From NCBI GenBank assembly GCA_001028025.1, contig LDAQ01000071.1:1-26501 (forward strand): a stretch of DNA of 26,501 bases, in the 5' to 3' direction. The position numbers and the translations under genes were made by a program. Shown here in pieces: positions 14,664 to 22,379 of the stretch. How positions within the stretch are numbered: the stretch's first letter is position 1; each line of letters begins with the position of its first letter. The notes below the pieces were generated by a model. The model did not search any database, was not told the origin of the DNA, and saw only the letters and a program-made list of their open reading frames with translations. The stretch comes from Faecalicatena fissicatena (lineage in GTDB: Bacteria; Bacillota; Clostridia; Lachnospirales; Lachnospiraceae).

Positions 14664-16355
14664 ATGAAAAGGATTGAAGTGAGTAAAACGTCTTCCAAAG
14701 GCATTGTTATGGGAAAGGTGTTCCTGGCTGAGGAACAGGATCTGAGTCCGGAAGAAAGAGTAATCGAAGCCGGACAGGCAGACACAGAGACAGCAGCTTA
14801 TGAGCACGCGGTTGAAGAAGTCATTGCGGACCTGGAACCTTTGGCTGAAAAATCTGATATATTTGCTGGGCATCTGGAGCTGGCGAAGGATATCGCGCTG
14901 AAGGAAGGCGTACTGAACCGGATTCAGACACAGGCATGCTGTGCGCAGAAGGCACTGCATGAGACAGCGGAAGAATTCCGCATGATCTTTGAGATGATGG
15001 AAGACGAGTACATGCGTGAGCGTGCTGCAGATATACAGGATATCCGGAACCGCCTGATGCGCAAGCTGAAAGGGATCGGAGACGGAGATTTTGATTCGAT
15101 TACCGAACAGGTGATACTGGTTGCGAAGGATCTGGCACCGTCAGATACAGCCAAGCTGAATCTGGAATACATTCTGGGATTTATCACAGAACTGGGCGGA
15201 GTGACCAGCCACGTATCCATTATGGCAAGAGGGATGGGAATCCCGGCGCTTGTAGGTGTGGAAGGGGTGATGAGTGAGGTCTGCCCCGGAGACTTTGTGA
15301 TTATGGACGCATCCGTGGGTGTGATTATCGTTAATCCCGAACCGGAAGTCATAGAGGAATATAAAAAGAAAGTGGAAGAGTTCGACAGATACCAGAAAGA
15401 ACTGGAAGAATCCAGTTCTCTCCCTACCGTAACCGTGGACGGCAGAAAGCTGGAAGTATGCGGGAATGTAGGAAGCCTGGAGGATGTGAAAAATGCCGTG
15501 AAGTACCAGATTGACGGAATCGGGCTTTTCAGAAGTGAATTCCTCTATATGGAAAGTGATCATTTTCCGACCGAGGAAGAACAGTTTGATGTATACAGAC
15601 AGGCGGCCGAACTTCTGGGAGAACGGGAGCTGACCATCCGGACTCTGGATATCGGAGGCGATAAAGGCCTGGATTATTTTGAATTTCCAAAAGAAGAAAA
15701 TCCGTTCCTTGGATACCGTGCAATCCGCATCGGCCTGGATCAGAAAGAGATCTTAAAGACACAGCTCCGTGCGCTTCTCAGAGCTGGTACATATGGACAT
15801 ATCCGTATTATGTTCCCTATGATCATTTCGATTGAAGAAGTGGTGGAGGCATATGCGGTTCTGGAAGAATGTAAGGATGAACTGCATAAAGAAGGAATCC
15901 CGTTCCAGGAAGAGATAGAGGCAGGGGTTATGATCGAGACGCCCGCGGCGGTTATGATGGCGGAAGAGCTAGCTGAAAAGGTGGATTTCTTCAGTATCGG
16001 AACAAATGACCTGACGCAGTATTTCCTGGCGGTGGACAGAGGCAATCAGAAGATTGCAGCCATGTATAATTCCTACCACCCTGCAGTTCTGCGTGCAATA
16101 TATAAGACCATACAGGCCGGGCATAAGTACAACCGTAAGGTCGGCATGTGCGGGGAGTTCGCCAGCGATATAAAAGCGGTAAAAATGCTGCTTGGTATGG
16201 GGCTGGATGAATTCAGCGTGTCCCCGCAAGAGGCAGCCGGAGTAAAGTATCAGATACGGAATGCCTCCTGTGAACAGGCGCAGAAATTAGCCGAAGAAGT
16301 AATGAAACAGCCTGTCATAGACTCTGTGATGAGGCTGCTGGAAGAATCAGTTTAA
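14664..16355 (+). CDS. ptsI: PTS Enzyme I (phosphoenolpyruvate-protein phosphotransferase)
   Basis: A 563-residue Enzyme I that moves phosphate from phosphoenolpyruvate to HPr. The N-terminus has the KGIVMGKVFLAEEQ signature. The phosphohistidine is His183 in GGVTSHVSIMARGMGIPALVG. The C-terminal barrel shows LDIGGDKGLDYF, NPFLGYRAIR, MFPMI, GVMIETPAA and KVGMCGEFASD with Cys496 at the catalytic position. Length is close to the usual 570-575. It is 13 nt after ptsH and 13 nt before ulaE, so all three are probably one transcript. GVTSHVSIMARGMG differs from the common GGRTSHTAIMARSLE form, a divergent but intact subtype. Confidence 0.97.
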   Translation: MKRIEVSKTSSKGIVMGKVFLAEEQDLSPEERVIEAGQADTETAAYEHAVEEVIADLEPLAEKSDIFAGHLELAKDIALKEGVLNRIQTQACCAQKALHETAEEFRMIFEMMEDEYMRERAADIQDIRNRLMRKLKGIGDGDFDSITEQVILVAKDLAPSDTAKLNLEYILGFITELGGVTSHVSIMARGMGIPALVGVEGVMSEVCPGDFVIMDASVGVIIVNPEPEVIEEYKKKVEEFDRYQKELEESSSLPTVTVDGRKLEVCGNVGSLEDVKNAVKYQIDGIGLFRSEFLYMESDHFPTEEEQFDVYRQAAELLGERELTIRTLDIGGDKGLDYFEFPKEENPFLGYRAIRIGLDQKEILKTQLRALLRAGTYGHIRIMFPMIISIEEVVEAYAVLEECKDELHKEGIPFQEEIEAGVMIETPAAVMMAEELAEKVDFFSIGTNDLTQYFLAVDRGNQKIAAMYNSYHPAVLRAIYKTIQAGHKYNRKVGMCGEFASDIKAVKMLLGMGLDEFSVSPQEAAGVKYQIRNASCEQAQKLAEEVMKQPVIDSVMRLLEESV

Positions 16356-16368
16356 AGGAGAAAGTTTT

Positions 16369-17217
16369 ATGAAAGGATATACGCTTGGGCTTTATGAGAA
16401 AGCAATGCCCGGCAGCTTGACGTGGAAAGAAAAATTAATGGCCGCTAAAAGCGCCGGTTATGATTTTGTGGAAATCAGTATTGATGAGACGGATGAGAAG
16501 CTGAGCCGGCTGGATATGAGCGGCGAAGAGCGGCTGGAGCTGGTCCGTCTGATGGCGGAGACGGGAATTCCGATCCGTACCATGTGCCTGAGCGGGCACA
16601 GAAAGTATCCCCTTGGAAGCAATGACCCGGAGGTCTGCAAGAGGGGAATGGAGATTATGCAGAAGGCCATACAGCTGGCCGATGACCTGGGAGTCCGGAT
16701 CATACAGCTGGCGGGCTATGATGTATACTACGAAGAATCCAGCCTGGAGACGAAAAAACGTTTTCTGACAAACCTGAAAAAGGCGGTTAACATGGCAGAA
16801 CGAACCGGTGTGCTCCTGGGGTTTGAGACGATGGAAAATGAGTTTATGAACACCGTCGAAAAGGCGATGAAGTATGTGACCCTGGTCGGCTCCAGCTATT
16901 TGAATGTATATCCGGATATCGGAAATATAACAAATGCTGCGGACACCTATAAGACGGATGTTCTGGAAGATCTGTACATTGGAAAAGGACATCTGGTGGC
17001 AATGCATCTCAAGGAGACAGTGCCGGGCAAATTCCGTGAGATTCCTTACGGCACCGGCCATGTGGATTTTAAAAGTGCGATCCATACGGCGTGGGAACTG
17101 GGAATCCGCAAGTTTGTTACCGAATTCTGGTACACAGGAAGCGCTGACTGGGAACAGGACCTGAGATCAGCAGGCGAAATGTTTAAGAAAATACTGGATG
17201 ACGAGGAAAGGGGATAA
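16369..17217 (+). CDS. ulaE: L-ribulose-5-phosphate (L-xylulose-5-phosphate) 3-epimerase, UlaE/SgbU type
   Basis: A TIM-barrel enzyme of 282 residues, the family length, that interconverts L-xylulose-5-phosphate and L-ribulose-5-phosphate. Long stretches match E. coli UlaE: LGLYEKAMP, DFVEISIDETDEKLSRLD, MCLSGHRKYPLGS, GVRIIQLAGYDVYYEE and YPDIGN. The metal-site residues are in place: Glu153, Asp183, His213 and Glu252. AAAGGAGAAAG precedes the start, 13 nt after ptsI. In known L-ascorbate and L-xylulose pathways it acts between the kinase and the 4-epimerase. Here those partners lie at 11975 and 1052, so the pathway is spread over at least three transcripts. The link to ptsHI recalls ascorbate uptake by a PTS, but no ulaA/B/C-like gene is present. 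Confidence 0.94.
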   Translation: MKGYTLGLYEKAMPGSLTWKEKLMAAKSAGYDFVEISIDETDEKLSRLDMSGEERLELVRLMAETGIPIRTMCLSGHRKYPLGSNDPEVCKRGMEIMQKAIQLADDLGVRIIQLAGYDVYYEESSLETKKRFLTNLKKAVNMAERTGVLLGFETMENEFMNTVEKAMKYVTLVGSSYLNVYPDIGNITNAADTYKTDVLEDLYIGKGHLVAMHLKETVPGKFREIPYGTGHVDFKSAIHTAWELGIRKFVTEFWYTGSADWEQDLRSAGEMFKKILDDEERG

Positions 17218-17224
17218 ATATTTC

Positions 17225-18274
17225 GTGAAAGCATGCAAGAAAGTAATATCTAATCTTACGAAGTGCTATTCTATAGCACCTCTCAACTATAATGGAAATG
17301 ATTATTTCCTGGTAGCTGCTGAAAAAGTAGACAGATGTATCCTGTTTGATCAGGAGGGCCGTGAAGTGGAAACTGTGTGGAGTGAACCCGGCGGAGTTAT
17401 GAGTATGGTGCAGGTACCAGGAACAAACGGCCAGTTTCTGGCAACGCACAAATTCTACTCTCCGAATGATTCAAAGGAAGCAAGAATTGTCATAGTGACT
17501 CCAGTTTCAAAGGGAAACTGGGAAGTCAGGACTCTTGCGGAACTTCCGCACGTACATCGTTTTGATATCGTAGAGCGAAACGGCATAAGATACCTGATCG
17601 CCTGTGCCCTCAAATCCGGCCACGAATATAAAGACGACTGGTCCATGCCCGGCAAGGTATATGCAGCCGTACTCCCTGATGACCTGAGCGGATTTGACCA
17701 GGATCATCAGCTGGAACTGAAAGTTATCAAAGACAACATGCTGAAAAACCACGGCTATTACCGTGTAAATGACCAGGGAACCGACACCTGCATCATATCC
17801 GCGGACTGCGGAGTATTCCAGTTTATTCCGCCTGAGGCAGCAGAAGGCGAATGGACGATCCATACCCTGCTGGACACTGCAGCAAGCGATGCCGTCCTGA
17901 TCGACATGGACGAAGACGGGGAAAAAGAACTGGCAGTCCTGTCCCCGTTCCACGGCGAGAAGATCAGCATTTACAAGAGAGAAGACGGTGTATTCAGGCA
18001 GGTCTACGGTTACGAAAAACCCGCAGAATTTACCCATGCTATCTACGGCGGAAATCTGCTGAACCACCCGGCCCTTGTCGTAGGACACAGAAAAGGCGAG
18101 AGAAACCTGATTGCCTTTACTTATAATAAGGATACAAAATCCTACCAGTCAGAAGTACTGGATCGGGATTGCGGTCCTGCAAACGTATACCACTTCATAA
18201 AAGATGGGGAAGACATTCTCATATCCGCTAACCGCGAAACAGATGAAGTAGCAATGTATCAGGTCGTGGAGTGA
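17225..18274 (+). CDS. Orphan beta-propeller-like (FG-GAP/VCBS) cytoplasmic protein
   Basis: A 349-residue protein I cannot assign to a known enzyme. It is built of repeated beta-rich units with a clear FG-GAP/VCBS calcium-type motif, DMDEDGEKEL (Asp227, 229, 231), and lesser copies such as YFLVAAEKVDRCILFDQEG, YLIACALKSG and ILISANRETDEVAMYQV, which suggests a propeller of several blades. No signal peptide or membrane segment is visible, unlike most VCBS proteins, which are exported. I favour GTG 17225, with GAAAGGGG about 11 nt upstream, over the in-frame ATG 17198, which would overlap ulaE by 20 nt. It is the last gene of the ptsHI-ulaE transcript. A sugar-binding, lactonase or sugar-epimerising role is possible, but nothing in the sequence proves it. 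Confidence 0.72.
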   Translation: MKACKKVISNLTKCYSIAPLNYNGNDYFLVAAEKVDRCILFDQEGREVETVWSEPGGVMSMVQVPGTNGQFLATHKFYSPNDSKEARIVIVTPVSKGNWEVRTLAELPHVHRFDIVERNGIRYLIACALKSGHEYKDDWSMPGKVYAAVLPDDLSGFDQDHQLELKVIKDNMLKNHGYYRVNDQGTDTCIISADCGVFQFIPPEAAEGEWTIHTLLDTAASDAVLIDMDEDGEKELAVLSPFHGEKISIYKREDGVFRQVYGYEKPAEFTHAIYGGNLLNHPALVVGHRKGERNLIAFTYNKDTKSYQSEVLDRDCGPANVYHFIKDGEDILISANRETDEVAMYQVVE

Positions 18275-18652
18275 CCTGGCGAACGCCTGACGGGGGTGCT
18301 TACACTTCACGGAATTGCACTGCGGCCATGAGATATTGTGATTCGGAATTCAATGTCAATCATTTCATGTTACATGAAGTGTTATTGGCAATTGAGTATT
18401 AAATACTGGAACTATAAGGAGAGAGGATGTATATTACACCCCCTCTCTTTATAGTTTTTTAAGCTTTTTTGCCAGGAGTTGGGGGTTGACTTTTTCAGGG
18501 GAGTGTGGGATTGTTTTTATAGAGTTATTGCCCGCTTTGTTATTGCGGGTAAGAGATATTCAGAGGAGAAGGATACTGGATGGAGTAGAATTCTGCAAGG
18601 CGGCCGGGCGCTGCAGAGCGGGATTGGAATTTACGGAAAGAGGATTTGAGTG
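18275..18652 (+). other. Intergenic region between the propeller gene and capA-like gene
   Basis: 378 nt without a convincing gene. It holds a hairpin CATTTCATG/CATGAAGTG (18361-18381, TTA loop), a strong terminator (18410-18460) and a TTGCCCGC/GCGGGTAA inverted repeat (about 18528-18552). A TTGACT at 18486-18491 has no good -10 box at a normal distance, so the promoter of the CapA-type gene is not resolved. Confidence 0.6.
18410..18460 (+). terminator. Strong intrinsic terminator of the ptsHI-ulaE unit
   Basis: AACTATAAGGAGAGAGG (18410-18426) pairs with CCCCTCTCTTTATAGTT (18440-18456) over 17 positions with one G-U and one mismatch, and six Ts follow at the base. Confidence 0.9.
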
Positions 18653-20080
18653 ATGGGCAGTGACAGGTATGATGTGGAATTGCGCAGACAGAGGCAGGAG
18701 AAACGGAAACGGGAAGTTCGGCGCAGGGTGGCTGTTTTTGTCGGGTGCCTGGCTGTTGTGATTATTCTGGCTGTGAGTTTGGGAGTCAGGGGATATCGGC
18801 GGCGTGTGGCGGCTAAAGAACTGGAGAGCGGAGTGAAGGCTGTTCAGGCCTGTTTTGAGAAAAGCTTCGGCGGGAGTGAGGAAGCGGTTCCTGTCTCGGC
18901 GGAGAGTGGGACTGCAAAGAAGAAATCTTTTGGAACGTGGTTTATGGAAACTTACTCCGGAGAGCGCGGGGATATTTTGAAGCGGATTCAGAAGGGAAAG
19001 ATTTCAGGAGAAGAGATTTATGCGGCCGTGGGGGAGACGATGCATGTACTCAGGGACCGGTATAACGGAAAACTGGAGGATGCCGGGACTGCACGGGCGG
19101 AGGGGATTTATCTGCGGGAAGGAAAAGCGGATCAGGCGGAAGTGGTGATTGCCGGGGACTTGTGTTTTGCTGAGGATGGATTTGTACTGGATCATTACGA
19201 TACAGTGAATGATCTGTCTCAGTGTATTGCTCCGGAGATTTTGAAGACGTCCAACGATGCAGATATTTTTTATCTGAATCATGAATATTCTATTAGTGAC
19301 AGAGGCGAGCCCCTGGAAGGGAAGCTCTATACATTCCGGGCAAAGCCGGAGCGGATGGGGCTTCTGAAAGAGATGGGAACAGATCTGGTGTCACTGGCGA
19401 ATAACCATGTTTATGATTTTGGTAAGGATGCCATGATGGATACAATGGATCTTCTGGATCAGGCGGAGATACCTTATGTGGGCGTCGGCCCAAATAGTGA
19501 GGAGGCCAGACGGCCGGTTTATTTTGTTGTAAATGGTATGAAGATCGGTTTTGTGGCGGCTACAAATGCAGAGATTGTATATTATACCCCGAAAGCGGAA
19601 GCGGATTCGCCGGGAGTGCTGGAAGCTTATGATACTGCAGAATATAACCAGGTGATTTCGGATGCTGCAAAGGAGTGCGACTATCTGATTGCCTATATAC
19701 ACTGGGGGCCGGAGGATACCAATACTTATGAAGAATACCAGCATAATATGGGCGCTGAATTTCTGCAGTCAGGAGCTGACATTGTGGTAGGCGGGCATCC
19801 GCATGTGCTTCAGGGGATTGAGTACATAGACGGCAGGCCGGTGGTTTACAGTATGGGAGATTTCTGGTTTAATGATGAAACAAAATATACAGGGCTTCTG
19901 AAGCTGGATATTACACCAGAGGGGCTGAAAGAGATGTCCTTTGTGCCATGTCTGCAGACGGGATTTACAACGCAGTATATCAGCGATCAACAGGAACAGG
20001 CTGCATTTTATGATTTTCTGGAGGGACTTTCGCCGAATGCAGGCATAGATGAAAATGGTGTGATAACAGAAAAGAAATAA
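18653..20080 (+). CDS. CapA-family membrane-anchored protein (metallophosphatase fold)
   Basis: A 475-residue protein with a very basic N-terminus, one membrane segment (about 26-46) and an extracellular CapA (PGA_cap) domain from about residue 163. The domain shows the metallophosphatase-like blocks AGDLCF (GD at 168-169), LNHEYS, LANNHVYDFG (NNH 250-252), IHWG (His350), GGHPHVLQG (381-388) and YSMGDFWF. Family members take part in poly-gamma-glutamate or other surface polymer handling, but many stand-alone clostridial copies are unassigned. ATG 18653 is chosen over GTG 18650 because AGAGGA is 8 nt from it. No CapB/CapC partners are nearby. Its G-rich wording differs a little from the upstream block. 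A GNAT gene follows after 87 bp and may be co-transcribed. Confidence 0.9.
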   Translation: MGSDRYDVELRRQRQEKRKREVRRRVAVFVGCLAVVIILAVSLGVRGYRRRVAAKELESGVKAVQACFEKSFGGSEEAVPVSAESGTAKKKSFGTWFMETYSGERGDILKRIQKGKISGEEIYAAVGETMHVLRDRYNGKLEDAGTARAEGIYLREGKADQAEVVIAGDLCFAEDGFVLDHYDTVNDLSQCIAPEILKTSNDADIFYLNHEYSISDRGEPLEGKLYTFRAKPERMGLLKEMGTDLVSLANNHVYDFGKDAMMDTMDLLDQAEIPYVGVGPNSEEARRPVYFVVNGMKIGFVAATNAEIVYYTPKAEADSPGVLEAYDTAEYNQVISDAAKECDYLIAYIHWGPEDTNTYEEYQHNMGAEFLQSGADIVVGGHPHVLQGIEYIDGRPVVYSMGDFWFNDETKYTGLLKLDITPEGLKEMSFVPCLQTGFTTQYISDQQEQAAFYDFLEGLSPNAGIDENGVITEKK

Positions 20081-20167
20081 TGCGGCAGAACATGATTTCA
20101 GGGAGAAATAGGATAGGGCCTGCGAAATACAGAGCCTTATGTAGAAGTATAAGGACGAGGCAGAAGG

Positions 20168-20740
20168 ATGAAGAAAGAGAAGTTTGTGGTCCGTATGGCG
20201 GATATCAGGGATGCACAGGAGATGTTGGATATTTATGTGCCGTATGTAAAAGAAACGGCTATTACATTTGAATATGAGCCTCCGTCAGTGGAGGAATTTT
20301 CTGCGCGGATCGTAAGAACACTGGAAAAGTATCCCTGGCTTGCGGCCGTGGATAACGGACGGATCGTGGGATACTGTTATGTATCGCAGTTTAAGGAACG
20401 GGAGGCTTATGACTGGTCCGTTGAGACGACCGTATATATCCGGCCTGAAGATAAGGGCAGAGGGATTGGCAGGTTGTTATATGAAAAGCTGGAGGAGATA
20501 CTGAAAGTGCAGCATATCCTGAATTTGAACGCCTGTATTGCCTATCCCCACCCGGAAAGTATCGCATTTCACGAAAAGATGGGGTATAAGACAGTCGCAC
20601 ATTTTCATAAATGCGGTTATAAACTGGGGGAATGGTATGATATGGTGTGGATGGAAAAGATGCTGGGAGAACATCCCGATCGGCCCCTTTCGGTCATACC
20701 CGTGGGAGAGATAGAAACAGAAAAAATACTGGAAAAATGA
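20168..20740 (+). CDS. GNAT N-acetyltransferase, phosphinothricin acetyltransferase-like (Pat/Bar)
   Basis: A 190-residue acetyl-CoA-dependent acetyltransferase. The acetyl-CoA loop is KGRGIG (96-101) after VETTVYIRPE. ITFEYEPPS near residue 32 and FHEKMGYKTVAHFHKCGYKLGEWYDMVW at 134-161 are characteristic of the Bar/Pat group, which acetylates phosphinothricin, methionine sulfoximine or similar amino-acid analogues. The C-terminal tail (from about 168) is variable. The start has AGAAGG upstream. It lies 87 bp after the CapA-type gene and before the metK riboswitch. Native substrates of such clostridial proteins are not known, and resistance should not be assumed. Confidence 0.88.
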   Translation: MKKEKFVVRMADIRDAQEMLDIYVPYVKETAITFEYEPPSVEEFSARIVRTLEKYPWLAAVDNGRIVGYCYVSQFKEREAYDWSVETTVYIRPEDKGRGIGRLLYEKLEEILKVQHILNLNACIAYPHPESIAFHEKMGYKTVAHFHKCGYKLGEWYDMVWMEKMLGEHPDRPLSVIPVGEIETEKILEK

Positions 20741-20763
20741 AAAAACTATAAAAATAACGTATG

Positions 20764-20796
20764 CGTATTGACATTTTACGCAATACGGTGTAAGGT
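20764..20796 (+). promoter_or_regulatory. Probable metK promoter with flanking inverted repeat
   Basis: TTGACA (20768-20773) is followed 17 bp later by a weak -10 (TAAGGT, 20791-20796); a better-looking TATAGT at 20805-20810 is too far away. The -35 box sits in a perfect 7-bp inverted repeat, CGTATTG (20764-20770) and CAATACG (20781-20787), that could be an operator. Confidence 0.5.
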
Positions 20797-20834
20797 TTTT
20801 AGTATATAGTAAACAATTTAATAAAGCAAGCTTT

Positions 20835-20932
20835 CTCTTATTCAGAGCGGTGGAGGTACAAAGGATCTGTGAAGCCGCGGCAACCCCTAACAAGGAAGGT
20901 GCCAACCTGAGCGAGTAATCGAACAATAAGAG
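20835..20932 (+). ncRNA. SAM-I (S-box) riboswitch aptamer
   Basis: The P1 helix CTCTTATT (20835-20842) pairs perfectly with AATAAGAG (20925-20932). Between them lie the conserved S-box blocks in order: CAGAGCGGTGGAGG, GAAGCCGCGGCAACC, AAGGTGCCAACCTGAGCGAG and a short closing segment. S-box RNAs bind S-adenosylmethionine and switch off methionine and SAM genes at high SAM. Here it controls metK, the SAM synthetase, a known arrangement in Firmicutes. The terminator at 20951-20980 is its expression platform. Confidence 0.93.
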
Positions 20933-20950
20933 GATTGATTTATGTGATAT

Positions 20951-20980
20951 AAACAGTCCGCTTCTTGTGGGCTGTTTTCT
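20951..20980 (+). terminator. Riboswitch-controlled terminator before metK
   Basis: AAACAGTCCGC (20951-20961) pairs with GTGGGCTGTTT (20967-20977) over 11 positions with two G-U pairs and a TTCTT loop, followed by a short T-rich stretch. It starts 18 nt after the aptamer P1, as expected for an S-box terminator. Confidence 0.8.
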
Positions 20981-21076
20981 TATGTATTATTTTATGAAGA
21001 AAACAACTCCAGAGAGAAAGTGCTGATTCGGATTGCAGGAAAAAGCAGTCCCCACAAATCAAGGAGGAGAAAGAGT

Positions 21077-22264
21077 ATGGAAAAATTATTATTCACATCA
21101 GAATCAGTAACAGAAGGACACCCGGACAAAATGTGCGATCAGATATCAGACGCTGTCCTGGACGCATTGCTGGAACAGGATCCTATGAGCCGTGTGGCAT
21201 GCGAGACCTGTACAACAACGGGACTTGTTCTGGTTATGGGAGAGATCACCACGAATGCCTATGTGGACATTCAGAAAATCGTGCGTGAGACCGTAAGAGA
21301 GATCGGCTATACGAAAGATAAGCTTGGCTTTGATGCAGATACATGCGGAGTGCTCACGGCAATTGATGAACAGTCCGTAGATATTGCACTGGGAGTGGAT
21401 AAAGCTCTGGAAGCAAAAGAGAATAAGATGTCAGACGACGAGATAGAGGCAATTGGCGCCGGTGATCAGGGAATGATGTTCGGCTATGCATCAGATGAGA
21501 CAGAAGAGTATATGCCTTATCCGATCGCAATGGCACATAAACTGGCATTACAGCTCACAAAGGTGAGAAAAGACGGAACGTTAACTTACCTGCGCCCGGA
21601 TGGAAAATCACAGGTCACGGTAGAATATGATGAAAACAATATGCCGAAGAGGCTGGAGGCAGTCGTTCTGTCCACGCAGCATGATCCGGACGTGACACAG
21701 GAGCAGATTCATAAAGACATCAAAAAGTACGTATTTGACGAGATTATTCCGGCAGATATGATAGACGAAAAAACCAAATTCTTTATCAACCCAACAGGGC
21801 GCTTTGTTATTGGCGGACCACACGGTGACAGCGGTGTGACAGGACGTAAGATTATCGTGGATACATACGGCGGAATGGCACGTCACGGCGGCGGTGCATT
21901 TTCCGGAAAGGACTGCACAAAAGTAGACCGCTCCGCTGCGTATGCAGCCCGCTATGCTGCTAAGAACATCGTAGCAGCCGGTCTTGCAAAGAGATGCGAG
22001 ATTCAGCTTTCCTATGCAATCGGGGTGGCACAGCCAACATCCATCATGGTCGATACATTCGGAACAGGCAAAGTAACGGAGGATAAACTGGTAGACATCA
22101 TCCGTGAGAACTTTGATCTGCGTCCGGCCGGCATCATCAAGATGCTGGATCTGCGCAGGCCGATCTACAAACAGACCGCAGCATACGGACATTTTGGCCG
22201 CAATGATTTAAATTTACCATGGGAAAAGTTAGATAAAGTTGACGCATTGAAAAAATATCTGTAA
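21077..22264 (+). CDS. metK: S-adenosylmethionine synthetase
   Basis: A 395-residue enzyme making S-adenosylmethionine from methionine and ATP. The hallmarks are TSESVTEGHPDKMCDQISDA at the N-terminus, GAGDQGMMFGYA, GGPHGDSGVTGRKIIVDTYGG, the GGGAFSGKDCTKVDRSAAYAAR loop and the DLRRPIYKQTAAYGHFGR end. Length fits the family. The start is ATG 21077 with AAGGAGGAG upstream; an in-frame ATG at 21020 would add 19 residues that do not belong to the family. A SAM-I riboswitch and terminator precede it and an intrinsic terminator follows, so it forms its own unit. Confidence 0.98.
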   Translation: MEKLLFTSESVTEGHPDKMCDQISDAVLDALLEQDPMSRVACETCTTTGLVLVMGEITTNAYVDIQKIVRETVREIGYTKDKLGFDADTCGVLTAIDEQSVDIALGVDKALEAKENKMSDDEIEAIGAGDQGMMFGYASDETEEYMPYPIAMAHKLALQLTKVRKDGTLTYLRPDGKSQVTVEYDENNMPKRLEAVVLSTQHDPDVTQEQIHKDIKKYVFDEIIPADMIDEKTKFFINPTGRFVIGGPHGDSGVTGRKIIVDTYGGMARHGGGAFSGKDCTKVDRSAAYAARYAAKNIVAAGLAKRCEIQLSYAIGVAQPTSIMVDTFGTGKVTEDKLVDIIRENFDLRPAGIIKMLDLRRPIYKQTAAYGHFGRNDLNLPWEKLDKVDALKKYL

Positions 22265-22299
22265 TATAAAGGTATTAGGTGCGTTAATAATATGAGAAA

Positions 22300-22327
22300 G
22301 CAGGCACCTTCGGGTGCCTGCTTTTTT
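22300..22327 (+). terminator. Intrinsic terminator of metK
   Basis: GCAGGCACC (22300-22308), a TTCG tetraloop and GGTGCCTGC (22313-22321) form a perfect 9-bp stem followed by six Ts. Confidence 0.97.
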
Positions 22328-22350
22328 CAGAAAATTCAGAAAACGGAGGG

Positions 22351-22371
22351 CAAAGGGGTCAGACCCCTTTG
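22351..22371. repeat. Near-perfect palindrome at the histidine-kinase ribosome site
   Basis: CAAAGGGGTC (22351-22360), one central A, then GACCCCTTTG (22362-22371): 10-bp perfect arms. The right arm runs into the GAGGAAA ribosome site of the kinase gene. The core GGGGTCAGACCCC resembles dispersed REP-like palindromes recalled from several bacterial genomes. In RNA the 1-nt centre would open to a small loop and could hide the ribosome site. Confidence 0.65.
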
Positions 22372-22379
22372 AGGAAATC

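Noticed and set aside
16753..16766. AAAAAACGTTTTCT, resembling the LacI-type operator, inside ulaE
   Set aside because: Within a conserved coding stretch (KKRFL) and with imperfect symmetry; explained by codons.
22314..22379. N-terminal extension of the histidine kinase from an upstream ATG
   Set aside because: It begins inside the metK terminator hairpin; ATG 22380 has a proper ribosome site and a normal signal-anchor start.
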